Source of the DNA: DASVUC01 sp038237225 | Lineage (GTDB): Bacteria; Planctomycetota; Phycisphaerae; Tepidisphaerales; Tepidisphaeraceae | NCBI GenBank assembly: GCA_038237225.1 | Contig: JBBRYX010000014.1 | Span: forward strand, 52,441 to 116,440 | Direction: 5' to 3' | Length of the DNA stretch: 64,000 nucleotides | In this document: in pieces, positions 52,268 through 59,046 of the stretch | Position numbering within the stretch: the stretch's first letter is position 1 | Layout: every line of letters begins with the position of its first letter | Program-made: the position numbers and the translations under genes | The notes under the pieces: model-generated | What the model was told of the DNA's origin: nothing | What the model saw: only the letters and a program-made list of their open reading frames with translations | Databases searched by the model: none

Positions 52268-52972
52268 ATGCTGACAGATGGACAACGACAACAGATCGAA
52301 CGGCAGATTGCATACCATCAACGCACGAAGCCCTACAACATCACGATACCGATCAGCGATGAGCGCGTCCTGCGCGGCTATCGCATGTATCCGAATGTGC
52401 TGCGCCCGATGAGTTCGATCTCTTTGGGAAACTATCTTTACGACCATCCCAAAGCTCTCCAAGGCCGCAGGATTCTTGACATGGGCTGCGGGTCCGGCAT
52501 TCTTGGAATCATTGCGGCACTCCGCGGCGCGGCGAAGGTCGTGCTCTGCGACGTGAATCCTCAGGCGGTCGAAAACAGCATCGACAATGTGCATCGGTTC
52601 GGCGTGGAGTCAATCTGCCAAGTGATCCGAAGCGACCTGTTCGAGAACGTACGAGGCTCGTTTAACGAGATCATCTTTGCCCATCCTTATTTTCCTGGAA
52701 AACCTTGGCCTGGCGTACCGGTTACGACCGGAATGCTGGATGCCGGCGCGCTGATTGATCGATTCCTCACAGACGCGAAGGAATATGTTACTGGTCCAAT
52801 TTTGATGCCATTCCTTGAATTGGCCGGCAGTAGAAACAATCCGTTAATCCGAGGGCCTCGCCACGGCTACGCGGTGAAAACTGTGACCAACATCACCATT
52901 CGGCGAGGGCTTCAAAAAGGACGCTTCATGGTCTACGAGCTGCGCTGCCGCGGCCGCTCTAACTCACGGTGA
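52268..52972 (+). CDS. class I SAM-dependent methyltransferase
   Basis: 234 residues. Motif I is ILDMGCGSGILGIIAALRGA, the acidic residue is in VVLCDVNPQAVENSIDN, and motif IV is IIFAHPYFPGKPW, in place of the N/DPPY of PrmA/HemK-type enzymes. An N-terminal extension (YHQRTKPYNITIPISDERVL) is conserved-looking. The start could also be the ATG at 52229, which overlaps the ATPase gene. It is probably in the transporter operon; the substrate may be a small molecule or peptide. Confidence 0.75.
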   Translation: MLTDGQRQQIERQIAYHQRTKPYNITIPISDERVLRGYRMYPNVLRPMSSISLGNYLYDHPKALQGRRILDMGCGSGILGIIAALRGAAKVVLCDVNPQAVENSIDNVHRFGVESICQVIRSDLFENVRGSFNEIIFAHPYFPGKPWPGVPVTTGMLDAGALIDRFLTDAKEYVTGPILMPFLELAGSRNNPLIRGPRHGYAVKTVTNITIRRGLQKGRFMVYELRCRGRSNSR

Positions 52973-53245
52973 ACTGACGTTCACGGACCTATAAATGCAA
53001 TGCCATCGCCTATCGCCCCTTCGCAAGATCAAACTCGATCGCCATCCTGACGAGGAGTCGAGCAGATCGCGTGGATGTTGCATGTCGCGCGCGGAGTATT
53101 TCCACTTCCGGAATCGCTGCGCATAGTGCGCCCACAATGAAGTCGCATATTGCTTCTTATCATGAAGGGCTCACGCAATTCATGTCCGTCAGGATCACTG
53201 ATGCCGTCCAGAGTTCCATTCTGCATGCGAGGCGTGCGGGGAGTG
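52973..53245. other. convergent intergenic region, weak open frames only
   Basis: It lies between the methyltransferase gene (plus) and the DUF6527 gene (minus). One 74-codon minus-strand frame (53029-53253) overlaps the DUF6527 stop, but its composition is poor. Another minus-strand frame of about 45 codons encodes RSARLLVRMAIEFDLAKGR near its end and is preceded by two stops. It may be the decayed end of a sixth operon gene, but I cannot support a gene. Confidence 0.4.
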
Positions 53246-53620
53246 TCATTCACGCGATTTCCACCAAAAATCTAGCTCTTCTTCTGTCATTTCTGGCATC
53301 TCCCCAAATAGCAGCCGCGCCGTGTTATTGCGCAGGATAAAATGGCTTTTGCATCCCATGTCTAGCCAGATGGACGGCCAGAGCGAAAGACCTAATCGCG
53401 GATCACCATAAATTCGCCAAGCTTTTGCCACCTGCGGCATCAAGTTGATTGAGATGATCTCGCCGCATCCGCACGGACAGAGGAATTTGATCGATTTGGG
53501 TTTGCTCCCCGGCATGATTACGGCGATGACGCCCGGCTTGACGGCAGCCATTGCGGTTGCCTGATCGGGCACTTTCACGATTTGCGGATAAAATACGTCT
53601 TTGAACCAGAAACTCTTCAT
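53246..53620 (-). CDS. DUF6527-type protein with CxCGC zinc motif
   Basis: 124 residues, fifth gene of the ubiquitin-like operon, starting 3 bases after the kinase-like gene. KFLCPCGCGEIISINLMP near residue 45 is a CPCGC metal-binding cluster, followed by a hydrophobic core (SLWPSIWLDMGCKSHFILRN) carrying another Cys and His. The overall pattern is that of DUF6527 proteins, which I know to neighbour multi-ubiquitin/E2-like/ThiF gene sets. No enzymatic motif is apparent. It may be a zinc-binding adaptor of the pathway. Confidence 0.7.
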   Translation of the reverse strand: MKSFWFKDVFYPQIVKVPDQATAMAAVKPGVIAVIMPGSKPKSIKFLCPCGCGEIISINLMPQVAKAWRIYGDPRLGLSLWPSIWLDMGCKSHFILRNNTARLLFGEMPEMTEEELDFWWKSRE

Positions 53621-53623
53621 TTC

Positions 53624-55249
53624 TCATGCCTTCGCCAGCAGATCGCGGGTGTGCTTGAGCAGTCTCGCAGCCAACAAATAACTTAAGCCGCGAAGCCGCT
53701 CCGCCTCCTCAGCGCCCGCAATCTCGCTGGCCGTCTTTTGTCCAGGGCGCGCATAATTGAGCAGATGACACGCCGTTGTGATCTGGTACTCCGCGTTAGA
53801 AACTCCTTCACCAATAACATGTACTCGGATTTGGCGAATTGCATCGGTTCGGCCGTCCTCTGCATTTCTCCACCACTGGCGCCGCAACAGTGGGGGCCCG
53901 TAGAGAACATGAAGCAACTCATCATTTAGCATTTTTCCGACGAAGGCGCGCGTGACTTTTTCTCCCGGCCTCTCTTGAACCACCTGGGAAACGGTAGCTA
54001 CATCGAAGGCTAGGCTTACTTCAAGCCGTGAGGGATCGCGCGAAAGAGGCGCATTGTCGCCGGCGTGCGAAAAATCGATGAGTATAATATCTACGGCGTT
54101 CCAGCGGACGAATACGTTGCGGGCGTTGAGATCGCCATGTGCTTTGCACTCTCGATACGGGATTAACGGCAGATCAAGCAGTAACTGCCACAGCGCGTCC
54201 GGTGATGGGACTTGATGGTCAAGCTTTACTGCAAGTTGATATGCGTCTTGAAGGCGAGCGCGCCCGGGAAGAATATTCTTGCGTATTCTTCCCTGGCGTG
54301 CATTGCTCTCGCGCGTTTTTTCTGATTCGTCGGCAGCAAGAGCATAAATCCGCCCAAGCTGCGCTTCTTTGGCATTTGTGTTGCGTCGCCAATTCCGAAG
54401 CGCGCCGTCGAATAGGGAGACGATGGTTAACTCTGTGCTCTTGACCACTCCAACGTACTCGTCAAAACGTTGGGAACGACTGGCAAGTCGTGAGACAAGG
54501 AGCCCGTATGTCGCCCCTTTCACGAACCGTTCATCAACTGGAGGTGCGCGAAAAGGAAACGGCACGAAATCTAGCACATGCTGGCTCCAAGTGCTGTTCT
54601 CATCTTCGAGCGTCTGACGTTTGGCGAATTTTGCCACAAATGGCTCGCAGCATTCGTTACCGCGGTGCGCTTCCACCTTCCAAACGGAACAATCCTCAGA
54701 GCGACCCCCATCCAGACTTGTCAATGCGATTCGATCGCAGTCCGAAAATGCGCGACGCAGAAGAATTTCGGCCGAGCGATGGCGTTCACCCTCCAGAGCG
54801 CCCAGCCCCTGCACGTGAAGGTTGTAGTTCGCCATCAATCCTGGATCGGATGTCCGGATAATTCTCGCGATTTCGCTTGCGTGCAATGGCTGGACGGTAC
54901 AGCCGGGGTATACATCATGCAGATCGGTGGCACTGCTGTCCTTTTCGTGGACCAAATGCATTACGGCGTCACTAACCGTTTTGGCCTGCGTGTCGTCCAT
55001 CACCACTACAATGAACGTCGCGCCCACATCTAGCGTGGGAACAAGCAAACGTGCGACCGGCCCACGAAACTTGCCGATATTTGCTTTGGATACCGGCAAT
55101 AGAATTGCCCGCGGGTTCTGACGCGCTGGGTCAACTGCGTCGGGTGACGTGACGACCAACTGTGAACCTGCACTACTTATCGCAATCTGCAACTCTTCCG
55201 GCGCGTGATCACCTAACCAAAGAACCTGCTTGCGCTGGGTAACGATCAT
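53624..55249 (-). CDS. APH/kinase-fold protein with N-terminal Rossmann-like domain, in the ubiquitin-like operon
   Basis: 541 residues. The N-terminal 135 residues alternate beta/alpha (VLWLGDHAPEELQIAIS, SQLVVTSPDAV, TFIVVVMDDTQAKT) like a receiver or TIR-like fold, but without recognised active-site residues. From about residue 150 a protein-kinase/aminoglycoside phosphotransferase fold follows: the N-lobe Lys is in PFVAKFAKRQ (K207), the catalytic loop is HGDLNARNVF (H371, D373, N378) and the metal-binding IDFSHAG is at 391-397. All catalytic positions look intact. The start overlaps the JAB-E1 stop (ATGA). It might phosphorylate a partner of the conjugation pathway or be its effector. 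Confidence 0.8.
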   Translation of the reverse strand: MIVTQRKQVLWLGDHAPEELQIAISSAGSQLVVTSPDAVDPARQNPRAILLPVSKANIGKFRGPVARLLVPTLDVGATFIVVVMDDTQAKTVSDAVMHLVHEKDSSATDLHDVYPGCTVQPLHASEIARIIRTSDPGLMANYNLHVQGLGALEGERHRSAEILLRRAFSDCDRIALTSLDGGRSEDCSVWKVEAHRGNECCEPFVAKFAKRQTLEDENSTWSQHVLDFVPFPFRAPPVDERFVKGATYGLLVSRLASRSQRFDEYVGVVKSTELTIVSLFDGALRNWRRNTNAKEAQLGRIYALAADESEKTRESNARQGRIRKNILPGRARLQDAYQLAVKLDHQVPSPDALWQLLLDLPLIPYRECKAHGDLNARNVFVRWNAVDIILIDFSHAGDNAPLSRDPSRLEVSLAFDVATVSQVVQERPGEKVTRAFVGKMLNDELLHVLYGPPLLRRQWWRNAEDGRTDAIRQIRVHVIGEGVSNAEYQITTACHLLNYARPGQKTASEIAGAEEAERLRGLSYLLAARLLKHTRDLLAKA

Positions 55250-56598
55250 GTCACCCTCCCGGGCATCGGCCAGTTATCGCCGCGGCCCAGCGCACCTTGT
55301 TCGGAGCAGACAACGCAATTCTCTTCGCTGCGGGAATCAACGGAGCGCACGACACCCCGATCACCAAGAAAGACCTGATGGCGGGATGCGGACGGAAACG
55401 ATGCGACCGTCGCCAACATCATCGTCACCGCCATCGACGCCACAGTTCCATTGAGCGAGATTACTGCTGGCTGTGGCTCATGCGCACCCAGGATGTACGG
55501 GTCTTTGGACCGCTCTTCATCCGAAAGAAGATCACGCCTTACCTGCTCTGGATCGAGGAGATTCTGGCATGTGAGGCATGGCATGCCAGGCGCCAGCAAC
55601 TGCACGCGACCGGAAACGCGGGCTGCGGTTTTATCACGCGCATCAATTGTCACGCCAACATCGATTACCGGCTTCATGAACTGGTAGGCAATCTGGTTCA
55701 GAACGTGCCGGCTACCGTGAGAGTCGGTGCAGCAAAAGATGAAATCGGCATCGAGTAGCCGTCTGGCATCCGTACGATTCAAAACGTTACCGATGATTGG
55801 CGCGCAATTGATTTCCTCGCGAATGCGACGCGCAAGATCGCGCGCTAAGTTGACTTTGTATTCGCCTACGTTGTGGCGCTGAGCTCCGACAACCCGATTC
55901 AGATTTGTCTCCTCAAGTCGATCAAAATCAAGGAGAATCAGGTCTCGCACGCCTAAGTGGGCGAGCTGTTCAACAATGATGGACCCGGTACCACCGACGC
56001 CAACAACTGCATAGACGAGACGCTGTAGTGACCGTTGTCCATCGGCTCCAAAAGCGCGAATACTGCGGTCGAATTCGGTTGCTGACTCCAATGCGTGGTG
56101 ATCGCGTGAATAGAGGTGGAGTTTGGGACCGCACTCAATAACCATATCCATCGGAGCTGAACCAGACGTTACAGATTGCCAAGTACGTGCGGCCGCGCCA
56201 TCGCTGCTGAGAACTAATGATCCGTGGGGACGGTCTGGCACGCGAGCGAAGACCGCTGGCATCAATTGTTCTTCTCCACCTTCGTCCACGACCGAAAACG
56301 CTGGCGGCCCCTCAGAAAAAGGGTGCGTATGCACGAAAAACAGCGACCAGCGCTCGTTGCGCGCGCGTTTCAATAACGGAGCGATGAATTCCGGCTTTAC
56401 GACCGCCCGCAAGGGTTCCTGGACTAAGTAGCCATTGGCAGGTACTTCGTGAATTTCTCGCACCAATAACATTTCGCTAGCGTCCGTCGTCGCGCGCCCG
56501 GCAAGGATCACCGCTGCGGACTCATCAGGCGCCGACGCCAGAAGAGATCTGCGCAAGGCCTCCAACCTATCACCGGGAAAAACGATTCGGCTCTTCAT
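55246..56598 (-). CDS. JAB-E1 fusion: Ubl deconjugase/processing domain plus ThiF-type E1
   Basis: 450 residues. N-terminal JAB/MPN domain: FFVHTHPFSEGPPAFSVVD carries H90, H92, S102 and D105 of the zinc isopeptidase site, with 9 rather than 7 residues between His and Ser. From about residue 190 an E1/ThiF domain follows, with VVGVGGTGSIIVEQLAHLGV (ATP loop, 199-218), LLDFDRLEETNLNRV and FCCTDSHGSRHVLNQ. Two CxxC pairs (CLTC at 341-344, CVVC at 428-431) probably hold zinc. Outside them few Cys remain (156, 265, 289, 290), none at a clear E1 catalytic site. The start overlaps the E2-like stop. It would process, adenylate and possibly deconjugate the Ubl encoded two genes upstream. Confidence 0.88.
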   Translation of the reverse strand: MKSRIVFPGDRLEALRRSLLASAPDESAAVILAGRATTDASEMLLVREIHEVPANGYLVQEPLRAVVKPEFIAPLLKRARNERWSLFFVHTHPFSEGPPAFSVVDEGGEEQLMPAVFARVPDRPHGSLVLSSDGAAARTWQSVTSGSAPMDMVIECGPKLHLYSRDHHALESATEFDRSIRAFGADGQRSLQRLVYAVVGVGGTGSIIVEQLAHLGVRDLILLDFDRLEETNLNRVVGAQRHNVGEYKVNLARDLARRIREEINCAPIIGNVLNRTDARRLLDADFIFCCTDSHGSRHVLNQIAYQFMKPVIDVGVTIDARDKTAARVSGRVQLLAPGMPCLTCQNLLDPEQVRRDLLSDEERSKDPYILGAHEPQPAVISLNGTVASMAVTMMLATVASFPSASRHQVFLGDRGVVRSVDSRSEENCVVCSEQGALGRGDNWPMPGRVT

Positions 56599-56984
56599 CG
56601 AATTACCTGAAACCGGCCAGCGATAAGCCCGGCATAACTCGCCAATGAATCGCGATTGGGGCTCCAGCTACTCGGATGCCATGAGAACCACAGCACGCCC
56701 GGCGGTAGGCCGGGGAGCAGATTACCGCCTGGAGTGGCGTTCTGGGGTGTAGCGCCACTGGTCAGTGCTAGCCCCGGCTCCGTCCAAAAGCTATCCGGTC
56801 TTGCCTGGGGATATCCAACGGGCACGATGAAATAGACGGTAGTCCTCTCGCGATTCCAGCCCGGAGGCAGCGGGAAATCGGGAATTGTTACTACAAACGT
56901 GCCGTTAGACACCTCTTGCAGCGTGGCGCCGCTGTAGCGGGGCCGTTCCTTCAACGCCTGAAAATGTTCATGCACGAGGCTCAT
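56595..56984 (-). CDS. E2/UBC-like protein without cysteine (prokaryotic E2 family E type)
   Basis: 129 residues. The fold pattern of prokaryotic E2 family E can be seen: VTIPDFPLPPGWNRERTTVYFIVPVGYPQARPD (read as IPDFPLPPGWN, VYFIVPVGYPQARPD), LTSGATPQN, then LWFSWHPSSWSPNRDSLASY. The chain contains no Cys at all, so it cannot form a thioester. The conserved His/Ser/Trp set in FSWHPSSW sits where the E2 active site should be. Its ATG overlaps the Ubl stop and its stop overlaps the JAB-E1 start. It may work as a non-catalytic scaffold or use another nucleophile. Confidence 0.8.
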   Translation of the reverse strand: MSLVHEHFQALKERPRYSGATLQEVSNGTFVVTIPDFPLPPGWNRERTTVYFIVPVGYPQARPDSFWTEPGLALTSGATPQNATPGGNLLPGLPPGVLWFSWHPSSWSPNRDSLASYAGLIAGRFQVIR

Positions 56985-57241
56985 TGTCCACCAAATGTCG
57001 CCGGAGGCACCGTGTAGAAGTGCATGCCATTCTTGATGGAAACGGACTCCGTATCATTTACGAGCTTGTCAGGATCGTTCCCATGCATCTCCAAGAACAA
57101 TTGGTATTGCACATCCTTTCCTGCGATCGCTTTGATCTGCGCCCCGGTCAGAGAAGTTTCGGTGACCTTGAATTCCTGACCGTCCACGTGAATCACGAAC
57201 TCGTGCGGCTTGTCGGGTTTTTCTGGCTTCGCTTCCGCCAT
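56981..57241 (-). CDS. ubiquitin-like protein (multiubiquitin domain), C-terminus Gly-Gly-Gln
   Basis: 86 residues; ATG at 57241 with AAAGGAG 7 bases upstream. After a charged lead (MAEAKPEKPDKPHE) it is a beta-grasp fold: FVIHVDGQEFKVTETSLTGA, then IKAIAGKDVQYQLFLEM, DDxx-type loop, and the final strand IKNGMHFYTVPPATFGGQ. G84-G85-Q86 resembles a ubiquitin precursor in which one residue must be removed. It matches the multiubiquitin domain family but has only one repeat. It is the first gene of the five-gene operon. It is probably the modifier conjugated by the pathway. Confidence 0.85.
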   Translation of the reverse strand: MAEAKPEKPDKPHEFVIHVDGQEFKVTETSLTGAQIKAIAGKDVQYQLFLEMHGNDPDKLVNDTESVSIKNGMHFYTVPPATFGGQ

Positions 57242-57337
57242 GAGAGGCTCCTTTGTAATTCATCCTAATGCCGATACGCGGGGCTGGGCAAACTGCCTCC
57301 AAGGCCGTTGCGCTGACGCTTACCAACGTCAAGTCCC

Positions 57338-57396
57338 GCTTGATATTTCAAGCATAGTAGATGGTGCTTGAGGAATCAAGCGATGTTCGATAGAAT
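57338..57396. promoter_or_regulatory. divergent operator-promoter: two GCTTGA-N4-TCAAGC operators
   Basis: Two perfect palindromes, GCTTGATATTTCAAGC (57338-57353) and GCTTGAGGAATCAAGC (57366-57381), are 28 bases apart. On the minus strand a promoter fits: TTGATT (57374-57379), 17 bases, TATGCT (57351-57356). Its -35 lies in the second operator and its -10 overlaps the first. On the plus strand TTGAGG (57368-57373), 17 bases, TAGAAT (57391-57396) drives the XRE gene. One repressor could close both directions at once. Confidence 0.75.
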
Positions 57397-57424
57397 TTTT
57401 CAGTGAGAGCATTGCGGAGGTCAA

Positions 57425-57802
57425 ATGGCTGCTGAACCGGGAACAGGTGGTTCCTTCGGTGACTACCTGCGGTCGCTGCGCGAAGCTTTGGATCTGTCGC
57501 TTCGCGAAGTTGAAGAACGCACTGACGTATCAAACGCGTACCTGTCGCAGATTGAAACTGGTAGCGTCACACGGCCATCGCCTCACATTTTGTACAAGCT
57601 AGCCGATTTCTATGGCGTCGAACATCGTACTCTCATGGAACGGGCGGGACACCTCAAACCCTCCCGAGCAGAAAAGAACGAGAGGCGCGCAGGAAGATTG
57701 CCAACGTCTGCAATAGGTGACCTGACCGCAGAGGAGGAAGAGGCGCTGCTCCGGTATCTGCGGTTTTACAGGGAGGAGCGGAGACGGCGTGAGAAAGGAT
57801 GA
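57425..57802 (+). CDS. XRE-family repressor
   Basis: 125 residues; ATG with GGAGG a few bases upstream. The HTH spans about residues 12-65: GDYLRSLREALDLSLREVEE, RTDVSNAYLSQIETGSVTRP, then HILYKLADFYGV. The C-terminus is a basic helical tail. It is encoded beside an ImmA/IrrE-type protease (overlap 14 bases). The two upstream palindromes are likely its operators, giving autoregulation and repression of the ubiquitin-like operon. Pairing with a protease is a known way of relieving repression in phage and defence islands (CapH/CapP type). Confidence 0.88.
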   Translation: MAAEPGTGGSFGDYLRSLREALDLSLREVEERTDVSNAYLSQIETGSVTRPSPHILYKLADFYGVEHRTLMERAGHLKPSRAEKNERRAGRLPTSAIGDLTAEEEEALLRYLRFYREERRRREKG

Positions 57803-58688
57803 CTGTTCACTCGAACCAGCCCAACTGCATGAGATAAAGCATCGCGCGTCATTGCTGCTGAAAAAGGCGGACGCGTTTGGCAGATATCCCACGCCTGTGG
57901 ACGAGATCGTTGAGGTAGCCGGTTTACTGATTGAGCGCGAGGCGACTCTGGATCGCCGCTGGATTGGGCGGATGTTCAACAAGATGCCCGAGCGCGTTAA
58001 GATTGCTGCGGACAAACTCTTCGGCTTGTTGGATATCCCGGATCGCCGAATTCACCTCGCTCAAGACATTCACACCAACAAGCAGACGTTTGTGAAGCTT
58101 CATGAGACCGGACATGATTTTCTGCCCCATCAGCGGAAGCTTTTCGATATTATCGCTGATGGGACGCACGAACTGGACCCTTTTACCCAGGACCTCTTCG
58201 AGAGAGAGGCGAATAATTTCGCGTGCGAGGTGCTATTTCAATTGGACGGCTTCGCTCGGGATGCTGGTGATTCCACCTTTGGCCTCCGATCAGCATTACA
58301 ACTCTCGAAGCGTTACGGCGCCTCCGTCTACTCCTCGATTCGACGCTACGTTACCACCAGTTCCCGTGCGTGCGGTGTGCTGGTATTTGAAAAGCCGGAA
58401 TACGGTGCAGATGCAACATGTACGTTGCAGTTACGGCGATGGATTCCGTCTCCGAAGCTGGTTCGCACTGTGGGTGACCTGAGATGGAAGGACGTATACG
58501 GCCCGGATGAGCTTTTCACGGGCCTGGTGCCCGGCAATCGCTTTACGCGGCCGAGGCGATTTCAATTGAACGGGCGAATCCGGTCTCATAGCTGCGTCGT
58601 GGAAGTCTTCAATTCAACGTTTGAGTTGTTCTACCTGATCTGCCTGGAGTCGGACTTGAAAAAAGCAGAGCTGCAATCCGTTCATTAA
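57789..58688 (+). CDS. ImmA/IrrE-type metallopeptidase
   Basis: 299 residues from a GTG at 57789. The zinc site VKLHETGHDFLPHQR (HETGH at 105-109) is followed by the third ligand Glu in DLFEREANNFACEVLF. The rest (about 150-299) is a helical/beta C-terminal domain that could sense a ligand, containing RAFSYRS-like strands and a run of aromatic residues. In related pairs the protease cleaves the HTH repressor after DNA damage or ssDNA binding. Here that role is inferred from the overlap with the XRE gene and the divergent promoter. Confidence 0.85.
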   Translation: MRKDDCSLEPAQLHEIKHRASLLLKKADAFGRYPTPVDEIVEVAGLLIEREATLDRRWIGRMFNKMPERVKIAADKLFGLLDIPDRRIHLAQDIHTNKQTFVKLHETGHDFLPHQRKLFDIIADGTHELDPFTQDLFEREANNFACEVLFQLDGFARDAGDSTFGLRSALQLSKRYGASVYSSIRRYVTTSSRACGVLVFEKPEYGADATCTLQLRRWIPSPKLVRTVGDLRWKDVYGPDELFTGLVPGNRFTRPRRFQLNGRIRSHSCVVEVFNSTFELFYLICLESDLKKAELQSVH

Positions 58689-58782
58689 ACCGGTTCGCGC
58701 ATCACCAACCAGACTTCAAGACTGCCGGACGATCCGTCCGCCGAATTCGTCTGCCGAAACCCTTGACTTTGTATTCCTGCTG

Positions 58783-58827
58783 TCACCACAATGGTGATGT
58801 ATGCACCGGTGTGGTGAGAAATGGTGA
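58783..58827. promoter_or_regulatory. palindrome TCACCA-CAA-TGGTGA and TGGTGA repeats before the RHH gene
   Basis: A perfect 15-base palindrome at 58783-58797, then further TGGTGA half-sites at 58812-58817 and 58822-58827, the last one inside the start codon region of the RHH gene. TTGACT at 58763 could be a -35. The layout fits autoregulation by the small RHH protein. Confidence 0.55.
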
Positions 58828-59018
58828 AAACTTCGAAATATACTCGCTCACGTGGCGCCGATCGCCTTACGATCACTTTGGGGAGCGGGCAACGCGAACG
58901 GATAGCTGCGATCGCCCGGCAGCGACGCACATCAGCCGCCACAGTCATCCGATGGGCGTTGGATGAGTACATCGAAGCGCATGGCCCTCGCGCGAGACGC
59001 GGAACTAACCCCCGCTGA
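58821..59018 (+). CDS. ribbon-helix-helix small protein
   Basis: 65 residues. A basic N-terminus (MVKTSKYTRSRGA) leads to the beta strand DRLTITLGSGQRERI and the helices AAIARQRRTSAATVIRWALD, a CopG/Arc-type dimeric DNA-binding domain. It is encoded 28 bases before the DNA methyltransferase gene. The upstream palindrome suggests it represses its own cassette. Confidence 0.75.
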   Translation: MVKTSKYTRSRGADRLTITLGSGQRERIAAIARQRRTSAATVIRWALDEYIEAHGPRARRGTNPR

Positions 59019-59046
59019 TACGTCGTGCCGATAACTGGAAGAGCCA

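Noticed and set aside
53029..53253. 74-codon minus-strand frame after the DUF6527 gene
   Set aside because: It overlaps the DUF6527 stop and has a poor amino-acid pattern and no ribosome site, so it could not be supported as a sixth operon gene.
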